From contig NZ_BMEO01000003.1 of assembly GCF_014636635.1 (NCBI RefSeq), forward strand, positions 1 through 64,000: a DNA stretch of 64,000 nucleotides, read 5' to 3'. Under the pieces are notes generated by a model that had not been told where the DNA came from, ran no database searches, and saw only the letters and a list, made by a program, of their open reading frames with translations. A program made the position numbers and the translations under genes. Positions 48,464 through 57,051 of the stretch are shown in pieces (positions within the stretch are counted from its first letter, which is position 1; every line of letters starts with the position of its first letter). Source of the DNA: Marinicella pacifica (GTDB lineage Bacteria > Pseudomonadota > Gammaproteobacteria > Xanthomonadales > Marinicellaceae).

Positions 48464-49485
48464 TGCGACTCTACGCCAATCAGTTTGAAGCCCATATCAA
48501 TAAGACACTGGCCAAATGTTACTTGTTGGTTGGAGATGAACCCTTACAAAAACAAGAAGCCTTCGATGCCATTTTAAAAAAAGCCCGGGAAGAGGGTTTT
48601 ACTGAGCGTGAGCGGCATCTGGTGGATGCCAAATTCCAGTGGTATGACTTGCAGAACAGTTCGGCCAATCTGTCCTTGTTTGCTGAAAAACGGATAATTG
48701 ATCTACATATGCCCAGCGGTAAACCAGGACAAAAAGGTTCTCATTTTCTCACTGAATTTGTGAAAAGTTTGCCCGATGATGTGTTGCTTATTATTCGCTG
48801 TGATGAGTGGAATATGGCCAATGACAAAACCAAGTGGGTCAAAACCATCATGGATGAAGGCGTGTTTATGCGGGTCTATCAACCCGACAACAACGAACTG
48901 CCAAAATGGATGGCCAACCGCTGTCGGCAGATACAATTAAATATTGACACAGAGGCCATGGGCTTACTGGCTTATCGTCTGGAAGGCAATTTGTTGGCTG
49001 CGGCGCAGGAACTGGATAAACTCAAAATGCGTTTTGGCCAACAGCGCCTGGATATCCATGCGCTGGCGGGACTGGTGGCAGACAACGCACGTTTTGATGT
49101 TTTCAGGCTGAGCGATGCGCTGTTGTCCGGAGACAGTGCCCGTGCCATTCGGATACTGCGTTCATTGCAACAAAACGACACCTCACCGGTGGTGATTCAT
49201 TGGGCCTTGGAAAATCTGACGAGACAACTGGCTGAACTGGCTTTTGTTCGAAAAAAACAGGGCGGTATTCAAAAATCGGATTTTCAGAAAATGCGTATCT
49301 GGCCAAAACAACAGGCGACCTACCAGCGGGTTTTAAACCGCTTAACAATGGCTGATTTTGAACAGTTACTGATGTTATTAACTGACATTGACTTGGCCAT
49401 CAAAGGACGCCATCCGGGCAATCCCTGGCAGTTGATTGAACGCTGGCTGATGCTGTTTAACCAACCGCATCTGATGGTTTCTTAA
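48463..49485 (+). CDS. holA: DNA polymerase III subunit delta
   Basis: A 340-residue clamp-loader subunit, similar in length to E. coli HolA (343). N-terminal LLVGDEPLQKQEAFDAI and a middle domain with LEGNLLAAAQELDKL are typical. Delta opens the beta clamp ring so that it can be placed on DNA. The start overlaps the lptE stop (TAATG) and the last 29 bases overlap the convergent nhaA. Confidence 0.95.
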   Translation: MRLYANQFEAHINKTLAKCYLLVGDEPLQKQEAFDAILKKAREEGFTERERHLVDAKFQWYDLQNSSANLSLFAEKRIIDLHMPSGKPGQKGSHFLTEFVKSLPDDVLLIIRCDEWNMANDKTKWVKTIMDEGVFMRVYQPDNNELPKWMANRCRQIQLNIDTEAMGLLAYRLEGNLLAAAQELDKLKMRFGQQRLDIHALAGLVADNARFDVFRLSDALLSGDSARAIRILRSLQQNDTSPVVIHWALENLTRQLAELAFVRKKQGGIQKSDFQKMRIWPKQQATYQRVLNRLTMADFEQLLMLLTDIDLAIKGRHPGNPWQLIERWLMLFNQPHLMVS

Positions 49486-50638
49486 GCGCCACTTTTAAAG
49501 CGCCGTAACCCATGATAGCAGCCACCATTGAGCCGACGATAATACCCAATCGTTCGTCAAATAAATTATTTATTTGTGATTCTTCAAATGCCAGTGAGCC
49601 GATAAATAAACTCATTGTAAAGCCAATGCCGCATAAACAGGCCACCGCATAGATGGACAAGATGTTGGTGTTTTTCGGTATCGCTGCCCAATTTAACTTA
49701 ATCGCCAGCCAACAGAAACCAAACACCCCAATTTGCTTGCCGGCCACCAGCGCCACGGCAATGCCCAAAGGCACCGGATGGAGCAGCTGATTGATGCCCA
49801 TGCCATTAAAGGTAATGCCGGCATTGGCAAAAGCAAACACCGGTAAAACCAAATAAGCCACCACATTATGTAAATCCTGTTCTAAGTCTTTGAGCGGAGA
49901 ATAACCCGGCGTTCTTTTGGACTTTATAGGTATGAAGAACGCCAGAATAATGCCGGTTAATGTGGCATGAACTCCGGATTTAAGCATGGCCACCCACATA
50001 ATCAAGCCGATGGCCATATAGATACTCAATGCGTCAACTCCACGGCGATTAATCAACCACAATATCGGAATACAGCATCCAACAATTAAAAGTGATAACA
50101 AAGACAAGTTGCTGGTATAAAAGAAGGCAATAATTAATATGGCGCCCAAATCATCAAATATCGCCAGCGAAGTTAAAAATATTTTTAACGAAGTCGGCAC
50201 CCGAGGACCCGCGAGTTTCAATACGGCCAAAGCAAAGGCAATATCGGTGGCGGCCGGAATGGCCCATCCTTGTAAGCCGGAGGGATTGTCTTTATTGAAC
50301 CAAATATAAATCAATGCCGGTACCAACATGCCACCGAAGGCACCCAAACCGGGTAATACGATGTTACGTTTGTCTTTTAACTCACCCTGTAAAAACTCTC
50401 TTTTGAGTTCTAAACCCACTAAAAAGAAAAACACCACCATAAGACCATCGTTAATCCAAAGCAACAATGGTTTGTTGATAACCAAAGCACCGACCTGAAT
50501 CATGACGGTGGTATCAAGCAACAAATCATAATAAAAATCGAGCGGAGAATTGGCCACCAGCAATGCCGCCATTGCCGTAAAAAACAGTAAAATACCGGCT
50601 GCGGCTTCTAATTGAAAAAATTTTTTAATGGTCTGCAT
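49457..50638 (-). CDS. nhaA: Na+/H+ antiporter NhaA
   Basis: A 393-residue inner-membrane antiporter with the NhaA signatures FFLVGLELKREFLQGEL, PAATDIAFALAVL and the paired aspartates of the ion site in LAIFDDLGAILII. It expels Na+ in exchange for H+ and is important under alkaline or salty conditions. Upstream lies a perfect inverted repeat (50671-50689) that may be an operator. No nhaR gene is adjacent. Confidence 0.96.
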   Translation of the reverse strand: MQTIKKFFQLEAAAGILLFFTAMAALLVANSPLDFYYDLLLDTTVMIQVGALVINKPLLLWINDGLMVVFFFLVGLELKREFLQGELKDKRNIVLPGLGAFGGMLVPALIYIWFNKDNPSGLQGWAIPAATDIAFALAVLKLAGPRVPTSLKIFLTSLAIFDDLGAILIIAFFYTSNLSLLSLLIVGCCIPILWLINRRGVDALSIYMAIGLIMWVAMLKSGVHATLTGIILAFFIPIKSKRTPGYSPLKDLEQDLHNVVAYLVLPVFAFANAGITFNGMGINQLLHPVPLGIAVALVAGKQIGVFGFCWLAIKLNWAAIPKNTNILSIYAVACLCGIGFTMSLFIGSLAFEESQINNLFDERLGIIVGSMVAAIMGYGALKVALKKPSDAVG

Positions 50639-50670
50639 TTGAGCTGAACAAATGAAAATGATGCGGTATT

Positions 50671-50689
50671 TTGACAGTCAAACTGTCAA
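50671..50689. promoter_or_regulatory. Inverted repeat upstream of nhaA
   Basis: TTGACAGT-CAA-ACTGTCAA, perfect 8 bp arms with a 3 nt centre, 33-51 bp upstream of the nhaA start codon and in the gap to the divergent photolyase gene. The arm contains TTGACA, so a bound repressor would cover a -35 region. No regulator is identified. Confidence 0.4.
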
Positions 50690-50803
50690 TTTTCCATCAA
50701 AACCGTATTTTTCGGCGCAACTTTCCACTTGTATTTCACCTTTGTTTTGATTTAATAAACCTTTAAATTTAAAGAAATAAGCTGTATTTTCTTAAATAAA
50801 TGT

Positions 50804-52183
50804 ATGCATTTAATTTGGTTTAGAAACGATCTCCGTTTAACAGACAACCCGGCCTTTTCGGCAGCGGTTAATCAAGCTAATCAAGACCACTGTCCTTTAT
50901 TGGCTCTTTTTGTGCGCTGTCCGCAACAGGACAAAAAACACCACCGAGCGCAGTCTCAGTGTGATTTTTGGGATGCCAACATGGTTGATTTAATTAACAG
51001 ACTGAATCAACTGAACATATCAGCCATGATTAAAACGGTTCCTTGCTATGAAAACCTGGCACAACTCATGCAAGTGTTACTGGAATCGCACAAAATTGAA
51101 AAACTGTTTTTCAACAGAGAATACCTGGTGAATGAACAAAAACGTGATCAGGCTGTGATTAAAGTTTGTGAACATAATAATGTACAGTCCTGTATTTATG
51201 AGCCCGCTTACTTATTACCGCCGCAGTCCGTGGAAAAGAAAAACGGTGGCATGTACCATGTTTTTACACCGTATAAACGCCAGTTTATTGAGCAGCTTAA
51301 AGCGGACTATGCAACACCTTTGGGCATGCCGGAAAAAGTGACCAGGCCTTACACCCATGCGCTTGACAGTGAGGATATTAAATCGGATTGGCAGCATGAC
51401 TGGTGGCCGGTGGGGGAGCCGGCAGCCCGTAAACTTTTATCTGAATTTGTTGAACACGCCCGATATCAACAACAGCGGGATTACCCGGCTGTTGAGGGGA
51501 CTTCAAAATTATCGCCTTATTTGGCCTTGGGTATTATCAGTGCGCGACAATGTTTAGCTCAGGCTTTAAAAGAACAGGGTGAATCTGCGTTTCAATCCAC
51601 CTGGGTCAGTGAGCTTATTTGGCGAGAGTTTTATCATGATTTAATCGCCTTTTATCCGCGGTTGGTGAAACATCAAACCTTTAAAGAAGATGCCATGGAT
51701 CACTGGCAACATGACGAACGTATTGTTGAAGCCTGGAAAAACGGACAAACCGGCTTTCCGATCATCGATGCCGGCATGCGACAATTAAAACAAGAACACT
51801 GGATGCATAATCGGGTGCGGATGCTGGTGGCTTCGTTCTTCACTAAACTCTGTCTGCAGGACTGGCGCATTGGTGAACAGCATTTTATGCAGAACCTGAT
51901 TGATGGTGATTTTGCTTCTAATAATGGTGGTTGGCAGTGGTCATCGGCCACCGGTTGTGATGCCGCACCGTATTTTCGGATTTTTAATCCCACCACGCAG
52001 TCAAAGAAGTTCGATGAAAATGGTGACTATATTCGCCGTTATGTCCCGGAATTAAAGGATTTACCGGCCAAAAATATTCATGAACCCAGTGAACAGCAGC
52101 GGCGTGACTGTGGCTATCCTCAGCCCATCATTGATTACAAACAAGCCAGAGGGCAAGCCCTGGATTGGTTTAAGTCCGGATAA
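50804..52183 (+). CDS. phrB: Deoxyribodipyrimidine photo-lyase (class I CPD photolyase)
   Basis: A 459-residue flavoprotein with an N-terminal antenna domain (HLIWFRNDLRLTDNPAF) and a C-terminal FAD domain with SKLSPYLALGIIS, VSELIWREFYHDL, GMRQLKQEHWMHNRVRMLVASF and the DGDFASNNGGWQWSSATGCDA block (here in parts). It repairs cyclobutane pyrimidine dimers with blue light. The start is ATG 50804, before HLIWFRNDLR. Length matches bacterial class I photolyases, and DASH-type cryptochrome features are not seen. Confidence 0.96.
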   Translation: MHLIWFRNDLRLTDNPAFSAAVNQANQDHCPLLALFVRCPQQDKKHHRAQSQCDFWDANMVDLINRLNQLNISAMIKTVPCYENLAQLMQVLLESHKIEKLFFNREYLVNEQKRDQAVIKVCEHNNVQSCIYEPAYLLPPQSVEKKNGGMYHVFTPYKRQFIEQLKADYATPLGMPEKVTRPYTHALDSEDIKSDWQHDWWPVGEPAARKLLSEFVEHARYQQQRDYPAVEGTSKLSPYLALGIISARQCLAQALKEQGESAFQSTWVSELIWREFYHDLIAFYPRLVKHQTFKEDAMDHWQHDERIVEAWKNGQTGFPIIDAGMRQLKQEHWMHNRVRMLVASFFTKLCLQDWRIGEQHFMQNLIDGDFASNNGGWQWSSATGCDAAPYFRIFNPTTQSKKFDENGDYIRRYVPELKDLPAKNIHEPSEQQRRDCGYPQPIIDYKQARGQALDWFKSG

Positions 52184-52233
52184 AACTGTCATCAGCTGAG
52201 TCAAATTGGTTACAATAATGACTCCCAATAGTA

Positions 52234-54393
52234 ATGCATCGTATGCCACTTTTTACCCAAGACAATCAGGACGTTCTCGACTTTTTACAGCAAAAACTGG
52301 GTAATAACTGGCAAATAGGCACCCCACTGGGCATTGGCAAGCCCAATCCGCTGATGAATGCTTTATATCACCATGTGGTCAAAAAGCCGGACATAGTGAT
52401 GTCTTTATTCACCGCTTTGTCGCTGGAAGTGCCCAAGGGTGACTCCTTGCTGGAACAACGTTTTTTATCGGCATTTACGTCACGATATTTTAAAGATTAT
52501 CCTGAATTAGCCTATATTGAAGACATTAAAAAAGACCGTGTTCCAAAGCACATTCATCTGAAAGAATTTTATTTCCAGTCCGGTCAGTTTTTAGGCACGC
52601 CATCGGCACAGCAAAACTACATCAGTTGTAATTACACCCATGTGGCGCGCGATATGGTGAATCAGGGAATCAATGTTATTGTGCAAATGATTGCTGTTGA
52701 CCGACAAGGTGAAAAGCCTCGCTACAGTCTCAGTTGCAACCCGGATTTAACCCTGGATGTGATTCGCATCGCTGCCCAGAAAAAGTGTCCTCGACCCTTG
52801 GTTATTGCCATGGTGAATGAATCGTTGCCCTTCTTAGAAGGTGATGCGGTGGTGGCTGAGGATTTCTTTGATGTGATTGTGGATAATCCGGCCGATTATT
52901 TTGAGCCCTATGCACCACCGGCCCGGCCGATTTCTGTGGTCGATCACAGTATAGGTTTACATGTCAGCACCTTAATCCAGGATAATGGCACTTTACAAAT
53001 TGGTATTGGTTCGCTGGCAGATGCGGTGGTTTACAGCAGTATCTTACGGCATCAACAACAAACCGATTACCAGGCGGCATTAAAAGCATTAAATATTAAA
53101 CAACGGTACGGTCAACTGATTGACCAGCATGGCGGTGACGCGCCATTTCAGGATGGCTTATTCGCCGCCAGTGAGATGTTTGTGGAGGGCTTTATGCATT
53201 TATTTAAAGCCGGTGTTATTAAACGCAAAGTCTATGAGGATGCCGAGATTCAACAGTTGTTAAATGAGGAACAAATCACTGAGGACGTGTCTGCTTTAAC
53301 CTTAACCACTTTGGTTGATCAAGGCATTATCAATCAACAATTAACCGCTCAGGCTGTTCAGCGCTTACAGCATGTGGGCATCTTTAAAGATTGCTTGAGC
53401 TTTTCAAATGGCACTTTGTACGATGCTGAAGGTAATAAGCTGGGGCATGATTTAAATAAACCCAAACATTTAAAACGCATTACCTCACATGCGCTTAATC
53501 AGCAGCTTGAAAAAGGTGCGGTATTACATGCGGCCTTCTTTTTAGGTTCAAAACGCTTTTACCAATTTCTGCGGGATTTATCTGACAACGAACGCCAACT
53601 GTTTTTGATGACCCCGGTGAGTCAGATTAATCAGCTGTATCGCAGCGAAGCCATCGATCGGGCGCAACGCATCAATGCCCGCTTTATTAACACCTGCATG
53701 AAAGTTGATTTAACCGGAGCCGCCATTTCAGATACCTTAAAAAACCATCAGGTGGTCAGCGGTGTCGGCGGGCAATATAACTTTGTGGCCATGGCCCATG
53801 CCTTATACCACAGTCGTTCCATTCTGATGCTCAAAAGTACTCACGGATCAGGCAAACAACGAGAATCAAATATTGTCTGGCAATACCCCGAATGCACCAT
53901 CCCACGGCATTTGCGGGATATTGTGGTGACTGAGTATGGGATCGCTGATTTACGCGGTGAAAGCGATGAAACCTGTATTCAGCGACTGATTTGTATTGCC
54001 GACAGTGCTTTTCAGGAAGATTTGCGTACAACGGCGATTAAATACGGTAAGTTAAGGTCTGACTGGTTGATTCCGGCTGCGTATCAGAACAACACACCAG
54101 AAGCCATTGGGCAAGCGCTAAAACCGCTGCAAAAGAACAATCTCTTTGGCGCCTTTCCTTTTGGCCAGGATTTTACTGAACAAGAGCAGCAAATTATTCA
54201 AGCCCTCACCTGGCTTAAAAAGCAACAATCAAGCCGCTGGTTAACGCTAAAACTCATTGCGTCTGCTCTATTCGTTTCGGCTGAAAAGGACATGCAGCCT
54301 TTAATCGACATGATGCAGTTTCAGCAAACCCGTGGCTTTCAGGAAAAACTGATGCGCAGGTTATTCATCCGGGCCTTAAAAAAGACCTGCTAA
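52234..54393 (+). CDS. Acetyl-CoA hydrolase/transferase family protein
   Basis: A 719-residue protein whose first two-thirds follow the acetyl-CoA hydrolase/transferase fold: IGTPLGIGKPN, an IQDNGTLQIGIGSLADAV segment and, later, SGVGGQYNFVAMAH and the catalytic-region motif VVTEYGIADLRG. Family members move CoA between acids such as acetate, succinate and 4-hydroxybutyrate. It is longer than the usual ~430-550 residues, with an extra segment of about 80-90 residues at the C-terminus (LTWLKKQQSSRWLTLKL...). The exact acyl donor is unknown. Two starts are possible, 52234 and 52243. Confidence 0.85.
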   Translation: MHRMPLFTQDNQDVLDFLQQKLGNNWQIGTPLGIGKPNPLMNALYHHVVKKPDIVMSLFTALSLEVPKGDSLLEQRFLSAFTSRYFKDYPELAYIEDIKKDRVPKHIHLKEFYFQSGQFLGTPSAQQNYISCNYTHVARDMVNQGINVIVQMIAVDRQGEKPRYSLSCNPDLTLDVIRIAAQKKCPRPLVIAMVNESLPFLEGDAVVAEDFFDVIVDNPADYFEPYAPPARPISVVDHSIGLHVSTLIQDNGTLQIGIGSLADAVVYSSILRHQQQTDYQAALKALNIKQRYGQLIDQHGGDAPFQDGLFAASEMFVEGFMHLFKAGVIKRKVYEDAEIQQLLNEEQITEDVSALTLTTLVDQGIINQQLTAQAVQRLQHVGIFKDCLSFSNGTLYDAEGNKLGHDLNKPKHLKRITSHALNQQLEKGAVLHAAFFLGSKRFYQFLRDLSDNERQLFLMTPVSQINQLYRSEAIDRAQRINARFINTCMKVDLTGAAISDTLKNHQVVSGVGGQYNFVAMAHALYHSRSILMLKSTHGSGKQRESNIVWQYPECTIPRHLRDIVVTEYGIADLRGESDETCIQRLICIADSAFQEDLRTTAIKYGKLRSDWLIPAAYQNNTPEAIGQALKPLQKNNLFGAFPFGQDFTEQEQQIIQALTWLKKQQSSRWLTLKLIASALFVSAEKDMQPLIDMMQFQQTRGFQEKLMRRLFIRALKKTC

Positions 54394-54402
54394 ATACCTT
54401 CA

Positions 54403-55377
54403 CTAATCGCGGTTATGTGGCAAACTAAAATCCTGATTCGGCCCTAACGGTACAATGCCATTGGGATTGATGGTCGGATGACTGGTGTAATAATGGGCTT
54501 TGATGTGATCCATGTTAACCGTATCAGCAATGCCCGGCATTTGATATAACTCGCGCACATAACCGCTGATATTCGGATAATCAATCAGCTGTTTTAAATT
54601 GCATTTAAAGTGGCCGTGATAAACGGCATCAAAGCGTATTAAGGTGGTGAACAAACGCCAGTCAGCTTCAGTCAGTCGATCACCGGTTAAATAGCGGTTA
54701 TCTGCTAACAGTCCTTCAACCCAATCCAGGGCCTCAAACAGTGTAGCCACATGTTTTTCATAAACCGATTGCTTGGTGGCAAAACCGGCCTTATAAACAC
54801 CGTTATTAATGTCGCTGTAAACCCGCGCATTGATGTTATCAATGTTTGTGCGTAAATCACTCGGGTAGTAATCACCCGATTTGGCACCGATGTCATCAAA
54901 GGCTGAATTCAACATGCGAATAATATCCGCCGATTCATTACTGACGATGGTATCATGCTGTTTATCCCATAACACTGGTACAGTGACACGGCCTGAATAG
55001 TTATCATCGGCTTTAATATACAACTCATACATATAATCCAGACCGTATAAATCATCACTGACAATGTCATCATGCGCCTGATCAAAAGTCCAACCCGACT
55101 CACCCATAAAATAATCCACCACCGACACATCAATCATGTTCTCTAAGCCTTTCAATGCGCGAAAGATTAAGGTTCGATGTGCCCAGGGACAGGCCAGACA
55201 AACATATAAATGATAACGACCGGCCTCAGCCTTAAATCCGCCTTTGCCGGTGGGTCCGGCGGAACCGTCAGCAGTAATAAAATTTCGAAATTGCGATTCG
55301 CTGCGTTTAAATTCACCACCAGTGCTGTCGGTGTCATACCATTTGTCATGCCATTGGCCATCCACTAATAGTCCCAT
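54403..55377 (-). CDS. yqjG: Glutathionyl-hydroquinone reductase (Xi-class GST)
   Basis: A 324-residue Xi-class glutathione transferase. The catalytic Cys63 lies in LACPWAHRTL, the same position as in E. coli YqjG, and the family's SNESADIIRMLN and LTEADWRLFTTLIRFDAVY blocks follow. It reduces glutathionyl-hydroquinones to hydroquinones with glutathione. The start overlaps the stop of pirin by 1 nt (TAATG); pirin often acts on quinones or flavonoids, so an operon for quinone metabolism is likely. Confidence 0.94.
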   Translation of the reverse strand: MGLLVDGQWHDKWYDTDSTGGEFKRSESQFRNFITADGSAGPTGKGGFKAEAGRYHLYVCLACPWAHRTLIFRALKGLENMIDVSVVDYFMGESGWTFDQAHDDIVSDDLYGLDYMYELYIKADDNYSGRVTVPVLWDKQHDTIVSNESADIIRMLNSAFDDIGAKSGDYYPSDLRTNIDNINARVYSDINNGVYKAGFATKQSVYEKHVATLFEALDWVEGLLADNRYLTGDRLTEADWRLFTTLIRFDAVYHGHFKCNLKQLIDYPNISGYVRELYQMPGIADTVNMDHIKAHYYTSHPTINPNGIVPLGPNQDFSLPHNRD

Positions 55378-56222
55378 TATGTACTCCTCGTTAATTTATT
55401 GTCTCTAAAATCTTGTAAAGCTTGATTAATCTCGTCCATATTGTTCATTACAAAAGGACCATAACGCGCCACCGTCTCGCTCAAAGGTTGTCCGGAAACA
55501 ACCAAAAACCGGGCCGCTTTCACACTGTTGACTTGCAAAGTTTCGGCTGCAGTTAAGACCGCTAATTCACCGGTTTTTAACGGCTTGTCGCCAATTTCTA
55601 TCATACCATCATAAACATAGATGAAGGCATTGTGGTCAATAGGCAAGTGGTCAGTCAAGGTATTACCTGCCGGCATGTTAACGTCCCAATAATTGGGGTG
55701 AACATAATCGTTTTTTATGACACCTTGGGTGCCTTGCTTGGTTTGACCGGCAATGACTTTTATTTGTATACCATGATCACGCTGTTCAACGGGAATGTCG
55801 GCGGCTTTATACTCCTGGTACTTCGGTTCTGTCATCTTATCTGATTTGGGCAAGTTTACCCATAATTGAAAACCGCTCATCTCGCCTTCGGTTTGCTCCG
55901 GCATTTCAGAGTGAATAATACCCGATCCGGCGGTCATCCATTGAATGTCACCATCGCTGATAACACCCACATTACCGGCTGAATCTTTATGCCGCATCTT
56001 GCCTTTGAGCATATACGTCACGGTTTCAAAACCACGATGTGGATGCTCGGGAAAGCCGGCGATATAATCGGCCGATTCCTCAGAGCCAAAGTGATCCAGT
56101 AATAAAAACGGATCTAAATCCTGCAGAGGCGCACCACCGATTAAGCGGGTCAGTTTAACGCCCGCACCATCTGAAGTGGGGCGGCCGGTTAAGCGTTTTT
56201 GAATGCTGTTATAGTTTGTCAT
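55377..56222 (-). CDS. Pirin family protein
   Basis: A 281-residue bicupin protein of the pirin family. The metal ligands are visible: His60 and His62 in HPHRGFETV, His104 and Glu106 in IIHSEMP. Bacterial pirins such as E. coli YhhW have quercetin 2,3-dioxygenase activity. It overlaps the glutathionyl-hydroquinone reductase gene downstream. Confidence 0.94.
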   Translation of the reverse strand: MTNYNSIQKRLTGRPTSDGAGVKLTRLIGGAPLQDLDPFLLLDHFGSEESADYIAGFPEHPHRGFETVTYMLKGKMRHKDSAGNVGVISDGDIQWMTAGSGIIHSEMPEQTEGEMSGFQLWVNLPKSDKMTEPKYQEYKAADIPVEQRDHGIQIKVIAGQTKQGTQGVIKNDYVHPNYWDVNMPAGNTLTDHLPIDHNAFIYVYDGMIEIGDKPLKTGELAVLTAAETLQVNSVKAARFLVVSGQPLSETVARYGPFVMNNMDEINQALQDFRDNKLTRST

Positions 56223-56389
56223 CGTTAATCCTCCAAAACATAATGGCCATTGTACTGTTGTGTTCAGCAGTGATAAACCGCCGGAACATCAAAACACTGT
56301 TGTTAAATAAAGAACAATGCCGGCTGTGGCGTGCTGTATTCAAACAGTATTCATTGGCATGCTATACTGCTTTATTTTTCGGCTGTAGT

Positions 56390-57004
56390 ATGGACATCAA
56401 CCAAACCGTTATCATCATTATCATCACCGGTGTTGTCACCTATATGGGCTGGCAGAACCGGGCATTGCAGGAACGCCTGATTTTCTGGCCGCCGGCCATT
56501 AAAGACGGCCAATATGAACGTTTTGTCACCCATGGTTTTATCCACGCCGATGGTATGCATTTGCTGTTTAATATGTTCACCTTTTATTTCTTCGGCCGCA
56601 TCATCGAAGAATTTTATCGCCAGTATCTCGGTGGTGCCGGTTTTGTGCTGTTCTATTTGTCTGCGATTGTGGTGGCCATGTTACCGTCATACGTTCAGAA
56701 TAAGGACAACCGCCACTATGCCAGTCTCGGCGCATCCGGTGCCGTCACAGCGGTGTTGTTTGCTTATATTTTATTTGCACCGTGGCAGCTATTGTATATT
56801 TTCGGGGTTATTCCGATTCCGTCGATAGTTTTTGCGGTGCTGTATATTGTTTTTAGTATTCAAGCCCATAAACGCGCCAGCGATAACATTAACCACAGCG
56901 CGCATCTATATGGGGCTTTGTATGGTGTGATTTTAACGATTGTTCTTGAACCAAAGGTTGTTACTTATTTCTGGCACCAATTACTCAATCCCGGTTGGTT
57001 TTAG
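56390..57004 (+). CDS. Rhomboid family intramembrane serine protease
   Basis: From ATG 56390 the protein has 204 residues, six membrane segments and the rhomboid active site: Ser116 in GASGAV and His172 in NHSAHLYGALYG, plus HADGMHLLFNM in the first loop. It cleaves membrane-spanning substrates inside the bilayer. The reading frame is open from 56216, but that would overlap the pirin start and add a hydrophobic 58-residue segment unlike rhomboids; a TATACT at 56363-56368 also supports the shorter form. Confidence 0.88.
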   Translation: MDINQTVIIIIITGVVTYMGWQNRALQERLIFWPPAIKDGQYERFVTHGFIHADGMHLLFNMFTFYFFGRIIEEFYRQYLGGAGFVLFYLSAIVVAMLPSYVQNKDNRHYASLGASGAVTAVLFAYILFAPWQLLYIFGVIPIPSIVFAVLYIVFSIQAHKRASDNINHSAHLYGALYGVILTIVLEPKVVTYFWHQLLNPGWF

Positions 57005-57023
57005 TTAATTGTGCTAATATACT
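56995..57023 (+). promoter_or_regulatory. Promoter of the choice-of-anchor Q surface gene
   Basis: TTGGTT (56995-57000) and TATACT (57018-57023) with exactly 17 bp between; it overlaps the end of the rhomboid gene and lies 28 bp upstream of the ATG at 57052. Confidence 0.5.
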
Positions 57024-57051
57024 AAACAATAAATCATTACGGATAATCTCA

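Noticed and set aside
56216-56389. N-terminal extension of the rhomboid protein
   Set aside because: It overlaps the divergent pirin start and does not resemble rhomboids; a promoter-like element lies inside it.
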